This document shows positions 44,805-53,090 of a stretch of DNA of 64,000 bases, one piece after another. Source of the DNA: Lentibacter algarum (GTDB taxonomy: Bacteria; Pseudomonadota; Alphaproteobacteria; Rhodobacterales; Rhodobacteraceae); contig NZ_CP158687.1 in the NCBI RefSeq assembly GCF_040580765.1, positions 1,178,001-1,242,000 of the forward strand, given 5' to 3'. The stretch's first letter is position 1; the number at the start of each line of letters is the position of its first letter. The notes beneath the pieces were generated by a model. It had not been told where the DNA came from. It worked only from the letters and a program-made list of their open reading frames with translations, and ran no database searches. The translations under genes were made by a program, and so were the position numbers.

Positions 44805-45797
44805 ATGAGTGAATTTAACGCCCTAGTGGTTGAAAAAGACGAAGAAACTGGAAAAACGAGCGCAGCGGTCAAGCCGCTGACGCTGGCAGACCTACCTGAG
44901 GGCGATGTGACCGTTGCTGTCGAGTATTCGACTGTGAACTACAAAGACGGGCTTTGCATTGGTCCAGGCGGCGGGCTTGTTCGCAAGTATCCGCATGTTC
45001 CGGGTATCGACTTTGCGGGCACGGTCGAGGCGTCAAGTGATGCGCGCTACAAGGCGGGAGACAAAGTTGTGCTCACAGGCTGGCGCGTGGGCGAGGCACA
45101 TTGGGGCGGCTATGGTCAGAAGGCACGCGTGAAGGCGGACTGGCTTGTGCCGTTGCCTGCGGGTCTTGATACGCGTCAGGCTATGGCGGTGGGCACAGCG
45201 GGCTTTACCGCGATGCTGGCGGTTATGGCTCTGGAAGATCACGGCATCAAGGCAGGGCCTGTGCTTGTTACGGGGGCTGCAGGCGGTGTTGGCTCTGTGG
45301 CCACGGCGATCCTTGCAAACCTTGGCTATAAGGTTGCTGGTGTGACGGGGCGACCTGAGACGGCGGACTACCTCAAGAGCCTCGGGGCAACCCAGATTGT
45401 GGCGCGCGAAGAGCTGAACGAAACCGTGAAGCGCCCTCTGGAAGGCGAAACATGGGGCGGCTGCATTGATGCCGTGGGCGGCGATATGCTGGCGCGTGTT
45501 CTGGGCCAGATGGAATACGGGGCCTCTGTGGCTGCTGTTGGGCTTGCGGGCGGTGCTGGCTTGCCTGCGACTGTCATTCCATTCCTGTTGCGCGGTGTGA
45601 ACTTGCTTGGGATCGACTCGGTGATGCAACCCTATGAGAACCGTGTGCGGGCTTGGGAGCGGGTCGCCAAAGATCTGCCGATGGACAAGCTTGAGGCGAT
45701 GGTGCAGCCCGCCACGCTCAGCGATCTGCCGCAGCTTGGCCGCGACATTCTCAAAGGCCAAGTGAAAGGTCGTGTGGTTGTCGATGTGAACGCCTGA
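44805..45797 (+). CDS. acuI: Acrylyl-CoA reductase AcuI
   Basis: A 330-residue medium-chain dehydrogenase of the quinone oxidoreductase branch (no zinc ligands). It opens with ALVVEKDEETGKTSAAVK and has the YSTVNYKDGLCI block and the Rossmann loop VTGAAGGVGSVATA. AcuI reduces toxic acrylyl-CoA to propionyl-CoA with NADPH. In Ruegeria pomeroyi dmdA and acuI are co-transcribed; the 15-bp gap here fits that. Confidence 0.93.
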   Translation: MSEFNALVVEKDEETGKTSAAVKPLTLADLPEGDVTVAVEYSTVNYKDGLCIGPGGGLVRKYPHVPGIDFAGTVEASSDARYKAGDKVVLTGWRVGEAHWGGYGQKARVKADWLVPLPAGLDTRQAMAVGTAGFTAMLAVMALEDHGIKAGPVLVTGAAGGVGSVATAILANLGYKVAGVTGRPETADYLKSLGATQIVAREELNETVKRPLEGETWGGCIDAVGGDMLARVLGQMEYGASVAAVGLAGGAGLPATVIPFLLRGVNLLGIDSVMQPYENRVRAWERVAKDLPMDKLEAMVQPATLSDLPQLGRDILKGQVKGRVVVDVNA

Positions 45798-45818
45798 GAC
45801 GTTTAAACGACTGCTTTG

Positions 45819-45848
45819 AAAGCCGCCCTTAGGGGCGGCTTTCTTTTT
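45819..45848 (+). terminator. Rho-independent terminator after acuI
   Basis: The stem AAAGCCGCC/GGCGGCTTT with a 6-base loop is followed by CTTTTT, ending the regulated dmd operon. Confidence 0.9.
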
Positions 45849-45917
45849 GCCCAAGGCGCTTGGCGGGGGGCTGGATTTGTGAAAGAGATTGGGAAAATGC
45901 GTTTTGGGAGCAATGCT

Positions 45918-46334
45918 ATGAGCTATGACACTGACAATATTTTTGCCAAAATCCTGCGAGGAGAAATTCCATCATTCAAGGTCTACGAAGACGATGAGAC
46001 CTTTGCTTTTATGGATATTATGCCGCGCAGCCCTGGGCATTGTCTGGTTATTCCCAAGACACCTTGCCGCAACATTCTGGATGCGAGTCCCGAGCAGCTT
46101 GCTGCTTGCATGCGCACCGTGAACACATTGGCCAACGGCGCTATGAAAGCCTTTGGCGCGGATGGGATCACCTTGCAGCAGTTTTCCGAAGCGGCAGGGG
46201 GACAGGAAGTCTTTCATTTGCATTTCCACATTCTGCCGCGCCATGAGGGACAGCGCATGGGGCCTGCGGGCGTCATGGGGGATATGGCCGAGATAAAGGC
46301 CAATGGAGAAAAGCTGACGGCGGCTTTGCACTAG
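45918..46334 (+). CDS. HIT-family protein (histidine triad)
   Basis: A 138-residue nucleotide-binding hydrolase of the HINT type. The catalytic histidine triad is VFHLHFHIL near residue 98. The opening MSYDTDNIFAKILRGEIPSF is typical; the frame extends 34 codons upstream through the acuI terminator, so the ATG at 45918 is chosen. Substrates are nucleoside phosphoramidates or dinucleotides. It has no obvious role in DMSP metabolism. Confidence 0.92.
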   Translation: MSYDTDNIFAKILRGEIPSFKVYEDDETFAFMDIMPRSPGHCLVIPKTPCRNILDASPEQLAACMRTVNTLANGAMKAFGADGITLQQFSEAAGGQEVFHLHFHILPRHEGQRMGPAGVMGDMAEIKANGEKLTAALH

Positions 46335-46431
46335 GCATTGTGCCGCGCCCCTCTGGCGCGGAAGCGCGTCTCTCAGACGCCCTCAGATATTTAAGGCGAA
46401 AAATAGGGTCTTACTCAGTGACTTTAAAAGA

Positions 46432-46466
46432 AAACGGCGCCGCGTGGTGATGCGGCGCCGTTTTTG
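46432..46466. terminator. Bidirectional terminator between HIT and BCCT genes
   Basis: The stem AAAACGGCGCCGC/GCGGCGCCGTTTT with A and T tails serves both convergent genes. Confidence 0.9.
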
Positions 46467-46485
46467 ATTTTGTGAATGCGTGATG

Positions 46486-48300
46486 TTACTCAGCGGGCTG
46501 TTTGGCCGCTTTTTCGCGGAGGCCGTCACGATAGAGCGCTTTGGCAAGGGCAACACACATCAGACCCATAACGACCGTGAAGGGCAATGCTCCGATGATC
46601 ATTGCATTGCGCAGTGCATCCATCGGGTTGTTCTCGCCAGCCGCTGCGAGGAGCGTCCCGATCACTGCGGTGAGGATCAAGCCCCAAACGATGCGATGTT
46701 TGACACCTGTTTCCTGCTCGCCGCCGGACATGATCGTGTTCATCACGAGGATGCCTGAGTCTGCTGATGTGACGAGGAAGGTCATGATCAGCACCACACA
46801 CATGATTGAAACGGCTGTGAGCAAGCCACCGTCAAGCATTTGACCCAAGGTTACAAAGAGCTTTGCTGTATTGGATGCGCCGATGATGGCCCCATCTGCG
46901 CCGCCCGTTAGCTCTAGATCGATGGCTGTGCCACCAAGGATTGTCATCCAGGCAAAACACACGAGTGAGGGGGCCAGAACGCAGCCGACGATAAACTCAC
47001 GAACACTGCGGCCCTTTGAAATGCGCGCAAGGAACAAGCCAACGAAGGGCGAAAAGGCAATCCACCAAGCCCAGTAGAATGTTGTCCAGCCCGCTTGCCA
47101 GCCAAACTGACGCCCACCTTCGCCTGCGGCGTAGACGGCTTTGAGTGTGTCTTCGTCAAGCTCTGCAGTGGCGCCTGTCAGCCCTGCAACGAAGCCTTCA
47201 AAGCTTCCCCAAGCGCCTTGGGCGGCGCTGAGATCTGCTGCCAGTGGTTTTGCTGCCTCTGGTAGGGCGGCCGCAAAGTCGGCGGCGGATTGTGGTCCAT
47301 ATGCGCCAAAGCTGAGCTGCGCGAAGTGAAGAATATAATCCACAAAAGCTGACCCAAAGGTGCTCAGCGCGAACATAAAGGAGCCAAAGATCACAAACAC
47401 CAACAGAAGGATGATCGACAGGACCAAGTTAAGGTTGGAGAGGTATTTCACGCCCCGTCCGACGCCTGAAACGGCCGAGAGGATGGACAGACCCATGATC
47501 ATTACCAAGCCAGCGATCAGGCCGACTTTATTTGGGGCTGGCACTTCACCTGTCATATCCATCATCCAGCTCATTCCGGTGATGGCATACATACCGTCAA
47601 TAAATTGGCTGACACCAAATCCGATGGTTACGGAGACGCCGAGGACTGTGGCGACAACGCCCAGAACATCGACAATATGGCCAAAAGAGCTGTTGATCCG
47701 CGCACCAAAGAGCGGCGTCAGAGCAGAACGGATGGTGAGTGGCATGTCGCGTGTGTAGGCATAATAGGCCAGGCTGAGACCTGTCACGACATAGATTGAC
47801 CAAGCGTGAAAGCCGTAATGTAGGAAGGTATAACGGTAGCCTGACTGGATAGCCTCAACACTGCTTGCTTCAACGGCTCCGGAGAGGATCACAGGGTTTG
47901 AGCCCCAGAGGCCGATCGGCTCAGCTGTTGCAAAGACCATGAGGCCGACACCGAGACCTGCGCCAAACATCATGGAAAACCATGAGAAGTTTGAAAACTC
48001 AGGCGTTTCGCCCGCTGTGCCCATGATGCGCTTGCCTGTGCGTGGCAAGAGGGCGATCACGAGAAGAAAGAAGGCAAAGAATCCCGTGATGACGATGTAG
48101 AAGCCGTTGAATTTCTCAAGCAGGCTCCAGTTCCAGTTTCCCAAGGTTGCGTTGGCATTTGCGGGCCAGACAAGGGCCCAGAGCACGAGTGCTATCATGA
48201 GCAGTTTACTGATGAGTGCGATGGGCAGGCTGTTGTCTTTGTAAAAGCCTGCCTCCTGTTTTTTGATCTCAAGATCTGTGAAGGGTGGTTTGATTGACAT
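46486..48300 (-). CDS. BCCT-family osmolyte transporter
   Basis: A 604-residue, 12-helix transporter of the betaine/choline/carnitine family. It has the Trp-rich substrate pocket region FYWAWWIAFSPFVGLFLARIS and the FHAWSIYVV helix. The start at 48300 (MSIKPPFTDLEIKKQE) is preferred to the upstream in-frame ATG. BCCT proteins import glycine betaine, choline, carnitine or DMSP (DddT). Its location 0.7 kb from the dmd operon makes DMSP a good candidate substrate, but betaine is equally possible from sequence. Confidence 0.9.
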   Translation of the reverse strand: MSIKPPFTDLEIKKQEAGFYKDNSLPIALISKLLMIALVLWALVWPANANATLGNWNWSLLEKFNGFYIVITGFFAFFLLVIALLPRTGKRIMGTAGETPEFSNFSWFSMMFGAGLGVGLMVFATAEPIGLWGSNPVILSGAVEASSVEAIQSGYRYTFLHYGFHAWSIYVVTGLSLAYYAYTRDMPLTIRSALTPLFGARINSSFGHIVDVLGVVATVLGVSVTIGFGVSQFIDGMYAITGMSWMMDMTGEVPAPNKVGLIAGLVMIMGLSILSAVSGVGRGVKYLSNLNLVLSIILLLVFVIFGSFMFALSTFGSAFVDYILHFAQLSFGAYGPQSAADFAAALPEAAKPLAADLSAAQGAWGSFEGFVAGLTGATAELDEDTLKAVYAAGEGGRQFGWQAGWTTFYWAWWIAFSPFVGLFLARISKGRSVREFIVGCVLAPSLVCFAWMTILGGTAIDLELTGGADGAIIGASNTAKLFVTLGQMLDGGLLTAVSIMCVVLIMTFLVTSADSGILVMNTIMSGGEQETGVKHRIVWGLILTAVIGTLLAAAGENNPMDALRNAMIIGALPFTVVMGLMCVALAKALYRDGLREKAAKQPAE

Positions 48301-48653
48301 ATGTGTCCCCGTTTCGATTTCTGTTCTAGAAAACAACTTGGCGCATTTGAGTAATTCTTAGACGCTGCGCTCTATATTTGGGCATTTAGAGCGTTGATGG
48401 CGCAGCCTGCCCGCCAAATACGACATGCGCCCGCCTGATCCGCGACATTTTGGCACATTGGATGCTGGATGTTTCATGCTCTTGACCCAGCGCTTTCTTG
48501 CGGGATATCCATGATCCGTCGCCTTTGGTTTTAACTGCTGGCGGCTGCGACCCGGTTTTGACGGTTTCGGGGCGCTCGGCTGGAGGACCTGCCATTGATT
48601 GTGGGCCATCCGACAGAGGCCTCGTTAAAACCATGAACCGAGGAGAGACCTTC
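48301..48653. other. Intergenic region between BCCT and PLP-enzyme genes
   Basis: About 350 bp without a supportable gene. It contains an inverted repeat, CGCTCTA (48368-48374) and TAGAGCG (48387-48393), separated by 12 bases, possibly an operator. Both flanking genes must be transcribed out of this region. A plus-strand open frame runs through part of it but shows no family similarity before the PLP enzyme start. Confidence 0.5.
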
Positions 48654-49871
48654 ATGCTTGATATTGATTTTGTGCGCGGCCAATTCCCTGCGTTTGCACA
48701 GGAGAGTCTTCAGGGGCAGGCGTTTTTTGAAAATGCGGGCGGCTCATATACGTGTCAGCCCGTGATTGACCGCCTCACGCGGTTCTACACCGAACGTAAA
48801 GTCCAGCCATATGCGCCTTATGAGGCTTCGCGCCTTGGCGGAGAAGAAATGGACGAGGCGCGCAGGCGGCTGGCCGCTATGATGGGTGTCGAGAGTGATG
48901 AGCTGAGCTTTGGCCCATCAACCACACAGAACACCTATGTTCTGGCCAATGCTTTTCGCCAGTTCATGCAGCCAGGAGACGCCATTGTCGTGACCAATCA
49001 GGACCATGAGGCCAACACTGGGCCTTGGCGTCGTTTGGCGGATGAGGGGTTTGAGGTGCGCGAATGGCAGGTGGACCCTGAGACGGGGCATCTGGACCTT
49101 GCAAAGCTCGAGGCACTTTTAGACGAGAAGGTGCGTCTTGTTTGCTTTCCACATTGTTCCAATGTGGTGGGTGAGATCAATCCTGTGGTTGAAATCACTG
49201 CGCTCGCGCATGCGGCGGGGGCGTTTGTCTGTGTGGATGGAGTTAGCTATGCGCCGCATGGATTGCCGAATGTTGGCTTGATGGGGCCTGATATCTATCT
49301 GTTTTCTGCTTACAAGACCTATGGTCCGCACCAAGGTATTATGGTGATGCGGCGTGCTTTGGGCGAGACGCTGCCCAATCAAGGACATTATTTCAACGCA
49401 GGCAGCCTCTACAAACGTTTTACTCCTGCGGGGCCCGATCATGCACAGGTGGCTGCCTCGGCGGGCATGGCGGATTATGCTGACGCGCTGGCGCTTCATC
49501 ATGGAATTACGGGAACAGCGGCTGAAAAGGCGACGGGTGTGCATGACTTGATGCGAGCTCATGAAGTGAAGCTTTTGCAGCCTTTGCTTGATTATGTGAG
49601 CGCGAAAAACTCAGTACGCCTTATTGGGCCGTCTCATGCGGCTGGGCGCGCGCCTACTGTTGCGCTTGAATTGGCACAGGCAGGGGAGCCTGTGGCGGCT
49701 GAGCTTGCGGCACATGGGGTGATGGCTGGTGGAGGCGATTTTTACGCTGTGCGCGCACTCAAAGCGATGGGTGTTGACCCTGAGAAGGGGGTGCTGCGGT
49801 TGTCATTTGTGCACTACACGAGCGAGGCTGAGGTGCAGCAGCTAATGGAGGCTCTTGATCGCGTTTTGTGA
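48654..49871 (+). CDS. Class V aminotransferase-fold PLP-dependent protein
   Basis: A 405-residue fold-type I PLP enzyme of the NifS/class V group. It has FFENAGGSYTCQPV, SFGPSTTQNTYVLA, the DGVSYAPHG Asp that bonds the PLP ring, and the Schiff-base Lys in SAYKTYGPHQG. The reaction may be desulfuration, transamination or lyase; it is not decided by sequence. AGGAGAG precedes the chosen ATG. The gene starts close to photolyase on the same strand. Confidence 0.85.
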   Translation: MLDIDFVRGQFPAFAQESLQGQAFFENAGGSYTCQPVIDRLTRFYTERKVQPYAPYEASRLGGEEMDEARRRLAAMMGVESDELSFGPSTTQNTYVLANAFRQFMQPGDAIVVTNQDHEANTGPWRRLADEGFEVREWQVDPETGHLDLAKLEALLDEKVRLVCFPHCSNVVGEINPVVEITALAHAAGAFVCVDGVSYAPHGLPNVGLMGPDIYLFSAYKTYGPHQGIMVMRRALGETLPNQGHYFNAGSLYKRFTPAGPDHAQVAASAGMADYADALALHHGITGTAAEKATGVHDLMRAHEVKLLQPLLDYVSAKNSVRLIGPSHAAGRAPTVALELAQAGEPVAAELAAHGVMAGGGDFYAVRALKAMGVDPEKGVLRLSFVHYTSEAEVQQLMEALDRVL

Positions 49872-49898
49872 TCTGTGAGCGGCCCATGCCCGTAAACG
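49869..49898 (+). promoter_or_regulatory. Candidate sigma-E-like promoter upstream of the photolyase
   Basis: TGATCT, 18-bp spacer, TAAACG, against the Rhodobacter sphaeroides RpoE (ChrR) consensus TGATCC-N18-TAAGTA. The -35 matches five of six, the -10 only three of six. It overlaps the stop codon of the PLP gene. In R. sphaeroides phrA and cfaA belong to the singlet-oxygen RpoE response. Confidence 0.35.
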
Positions 49899-49921
49899 AA
49901 TAAAGAGACGGGCGAGGGCTA

Positions 49922-51337
49922 ATGAGCGATAGTACAGTAACATCCATTTGGTGGATCAGGCGCGATTTGCGCTTGGTTGACAATGAAGCTCTGACGGCAG
50001 CGGCGGCTAAGGGGCCTGTTATTCCGTTGTTTATTCACGAGGCGCGTTCTGACGCGCTTGGCGCGGCACCACGTTGGCGGCTTGAGCAGAGCTTGAAGGC
50101 TTTGGCTCTTCAGCTTGAGCATAAGGGACTCAGACTTGTGTTGCGCAAAGGCGAAGCGCTTGATGTTTTGCGCGCGGTTGTCTCTGAGACGGGCGCGCGT
50201 GCTGTTCATTGGGGAAGGCTTTATGACCCTGTGTCTCGCCACATTGATGCAGATGTAAAGGCGGCGCTCCGTGCAGATGGGCTTGCTGCAGAGAGTCATG
50301 CGGGACAATTGCTGCATGAGCCGATGACGGTCAAAACCAAAGTGGGCGACTATTACAAGGTCTTCTCGCCATTCTGGCGCGCCATTGAGCCTTTGGGTGT
50401 GGCTGCACCTTTGCCTGAGCCTGCCAAACTTTTGCCACCTGCGGCATGGCCCGCCAGTGAGAATTTGCTAGATTGGACGCTTTCAAGCGCTATGCGGCGC
50501 GGTGCGTCTGTTTTGGCCCGCCACAGCACGGCGGGTGAGGCGGCGGCTTGGGCGAAGATGACACGGTTTTTAGACGAGCGCGCGAGCAATTATAAGGCTG
50601 CGCGGGATCAGGTTGCGACAGCGGGTACTTCTGATTTGTCTGACAATCTTGCTTATGGCGAGATTTCACCGCGCAGTATCTGGGCGACTGGGCAGGCCGC
50701 TACGGCTTCAGGCGTGCGCGGGCTTGAGCCATTCTTGCGGCAAGTGGGGTGGCGCGACTTTGCACATCACCTGATGTTTCACACGCCACACATGTTGAAA
50801 GACAACTGGCGCGAGGGCTGGGACAGCTTTCCTTGGAGCGAAGATGAGACTGAGGCCAAGGTCTGGGCTTGGAAATATGGCCGCACGGGCGTTGACTTTG
50901 TAGATGCTGCAATGCGCGAGCTTTGGGTGACGGGCAAGATGCACAACCGTGCGCGCATGGTGGCGGCAAGCTATTTGACCAAGCATATGATGGTGCATTG
51001 GCGGGTGGGTGAGCGCTGGTTTGCGGATCAGTTGATTGACTTTGATCCTGCAAATAATGCGATGGGTTGGCAGTGGGTTGCGGGAAGCGGGCCTGATGCG
51101 GCGCCGTATTTCAGGGTGTTCAATCCAGATACGCAGTTGCAGAAGTTTGATCCTGAGCGGCGGTATTTCAAACGCTGGGTTGCCGAAGGGCAGCGGGAGG
51201 CGCCTGAAACGGCTCTTGATTTTTATGAGAGCATTCCAAAAAGTGCAGGGTTGTCGCCCAAGGCGGTACGACCTCAGCCTATCGTGGGCCTTAAGGAAGG
51301 CCGTGAACGGGCTTTGGCCGCCTATAGCTCTAAATAA
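49922..51337 (+). CDS. phr: Cryptochrome/photolyase family protein
   Basis: A 471-residue protein with an N-terminal photolyase antenna domain (SIWWIRRDLRLVDNEAL) and a C-terminal FAD-binding helical domain (FADQLIDFDPANNAMGWQWVAG, FRVFNPDTQLQKFDPE). These match class I CPD photolyases or related cryptochromes. It repairs UV damage using light. It stands upstream of the cfa-trgA series. An exact subclass is not assigned. Confidence 0.93.
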   Translation: MSDSTVTSIWWIRRDLRLVDNEALTAAAAKGPVIPLFIHEARSDALGAAPRWRLEQSLKALALQLEHKGLRLVLRKGEALDVLRAVVSETGARAVHWGRLYDPVSRHIDADVKAALRADGLAAESHAGQLLHEPMTVKTKVGDYYKVFSPFWRAIEPLGVAAPLPEPAKLLPPAAWPASENLLDWTLSSAMRRGASVLARHSTAGEAAAWAKMTRFLDERASNYKAARDQVATAGTSDLSDNLAYGEISPRSIWATGQAATASGVRGLEPFLRQVGWRDFAHHLMFHTPHMLKDNWREGWDSFPWSEDETEAKVWAWKYGRTGVDFVDAAMRELWVTGKMHNRARMVAASYLTKHMMVHWRVGERWFADQLIDFDPANNAMGWQWVAGSGPDAAPYFRVFNPDTQLQKFDPERRYFKRWVAEGQREAPETALDFYESIPKSAGLSPKAVRPQPIVGLKEGRERALAAYSSK

Positions 51338-51404
51338 TTGAAAACTTGCGAGACAAGCATGTGCGAACTAGCCTAAAGGGGCTGCGCCAAGGGGAGGTGC
51401 ATTT

Positions 51405-52613
51405 ATGATATTGACAGAAACCAAAGGTCAGACCGATCTGCCAAGGTACTTTGCGCGCGTGTTCGCGTTGGCCCAACAGATGCCCGTGGGGCGTTTGGAT
51501 GTGGTGTTGGCTGATGGACGGCGGTTTCGCGCAGAAGGTGCGACGGCGGGGCCTGTGGCGGAGGTCCATATTCACGACCCAGATGTGTTTGCACGCCTTA
51601 TTCGCGAAGGCGAACTTGGATTTTGTGACGCCTATCTTGATGAAGGGTGGTCATCTCCCGACCTTCAAGCTTTTCTTGACCTGATGAATTCGGGCAACGA
51701 AATCCTCTATCGCGGTTTTCCGGGAAAGGGGCTTGTGAAGGCCTTTGAAAGGCTGCGCCATTTGATGCGCTCCAACAGCAAGGGGCAGGCGCGAAAGAAC
51801 ATTTCGTATCATTATGATCTGGGCAATGCCTTTTATGCTCAATGGCTTGACGCGAGCATGACGTATTCGAGCGCATTGTTTGAGACTGGACAGGAGAGTT
51901 TCGAGAGTGCGCAGCGCGCAAAATATGCTGCTCTTGTGGATGCTTTGAACGTCAAGGCTGGCGACCATGTGTTGGAGATTGGCTGTGGTTGGGGCGGGTT
52001 TGCTGAATATGCTGCGGGCGAGTGTGGTCTGCGCGTCACGGGGTTAACTATCAGTGCAGAGCAATTGAAGTACGCCGAAGAGCGTATTGAAAAGGCTGGT
52101 CTTTCTCATCTTGTTAAACTGAAAATGCAAGATTACCGAGACGAGACTGGACAGTATGACGGGATCGCTTCTATCGAGATGTTTGAGGCTGTTGGCGAAA
52201 AGTACTGGCCTGTTTACTTTGATAAAGTGAGAGCGTGTTTGAAGCCTAAAGCGCGAGCAAGCTTGCAGATCATCACGTTGGAAGAAGAGCGCTTCAAAAT
52301 CTACCGTAAGGGCGTGGATTTCATCCAGAAATACATTTTTCCCGGCGGTATGCTGCCATCAAAGACCGCTTTGCGGGCGGAAATAGCGCACGCCGGGCTG
52401 ACTGAAACAAAGGTTCTTGAGTTTGGGGAAAGTTACTCGCAAACGCTTCGCCGTTGGCATGAACGTTTTAATGGCGCGTGGGGTGAAATCGCGCCGATGG
52501 GCTTTGATGAGCGCTTTCGCAGAATGTGGAATTTTTACCTAACCTCTTGCGCCGCGTCGTTTCATGGCGGTAACTGCGATGTAGTTCAGATAACAATTGA
52601 AAAGTTAGACTAG
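51405..52613 (+). CDS. cfa: Cyclopropane-fatty-acyl-phospholipid synthase family methyltransferase
   Basis: A 402-residue SAM-dependent methyltransferase. An N-terminal phospholipid-binding region precedes SAM motif I (LEIGCGWGGFAEYAAGE at about 190) and the SIEMFEAVGEKYWPVYF block typical of Cfa. It methylates unsaturated acyl chains; ring formation versus another methyl product is not resolved. Its stop codon is immediately followed by the trgA start. In Rhodobacter, cfaA is part of the singlet-oxygen response. Confidence 0.9.
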   Translation: MILTETKGQTDLPRYFARVFALAQQMPVGRLDVVLADGRRFRAEGATAGPVAEVHIHDPDVFARLIREGELGFCDAYLDEGWSSPDLQAFLDLMNSGNEILYRGFPGKGLVKAFERLRHLMRSNSKGQARKNISYHYDLGNAFYAQWLDASMTYSSALFETGQESFESAQRAKYAALVDALNVKAGDHVLEIGCGWGGFAEYAAGECGLRVTGLTISAEQLKYAEERIEKAGLSHLVKLKMQDYRDETGQYDGIASIEMFEAVGEKYWPVYFDKVRACLKPKARASLQIITLEEERFKIYRKGVDFIQKYIFPGGMLPSKTALRAEIAHAGLTETKVLEFGESYSQTLRRWHERFNGAWGEIAPMGFDERFRRMWNFYLTSCAASFHGGNCDVVQITIEKLD

Positions 52614-53063
52614 ATGCCCACTGCCGCCAGATTGCTTTCAGCCGTATGTCTCGCCATTATCGCTTACGTTGTTAGTAAAATGGTCATGGTGGGAATGTTG
52701 GCACAAGAGCCTGATCTTAACTTTGGACGCTTTCGTGAGATCAATGTTTTTATCGCGGCTTCAGTGGGCTGGACCATGCTCGGCGCACGCGTTGGCAATC
52801 CATATAGTGTTTCTCTGGGATTGGGTCTGACGGCTATCGCCGCAGCGGTGTTTTGGTGTCTCTTTGCGCATGCCTTTTGGGAAATGTTGCAGATGTCGAT
52901 GGACCGTAAGTTTGATGGGCCGATGGAGGCTCTTATCGGCGCGGTGCAGTTGGCGATTGAATATTCGGCCGAACTTTTGCGGGTCAATGTTGTGATTACC
53001 TTGGTGGTGGGTGGCCTTTTTGGGGGCCTTTTTGCTGAGTTTATAAGCCGCCGCTGGCGCTAA
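52614..53063 (+). CDS. trgA: TrgA-family membrane protein
   Basis: A 149-residue membrane protein with about four hydrophobic helices and no known catalytic motif. It matches the TrgA protein from the Rhodobacter sphaeroides trgAB-cysK tellurite-resistance locus. The start codon follows the cfa stop with no gap, so it is likely coupled. Confidence 0.88.
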   Translation: MPTAARLLSAVCLAIIAYVVSKMVMVGMLAQEPDLNFGRFREINVFIAASVGWTMLGARVGNPYSVSLGLGLTAIAAAVFWCLFAHAFWEMLQMSMDRKFDGPMEALIGAVQLAIEYSAELLRVNVVITLVVGGLFGGLFAEFISRRWR

Positions 53064-53090
53064 CTTACGGGATAGAAGGCGAAGCAGCCG

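Noticed and set aside
45816..45917. N-terminal extension of the HIT protein
   Set aside because: It runs through the acuI terminator hairpin and has no similarity to HIT proteins.
48498..48653. N-terminal extension of the PLP enzyme
   Set aside because: The 52 extra codons read as non-homologous sequence, and the ATG at 48654 has a clear AGGAG site.
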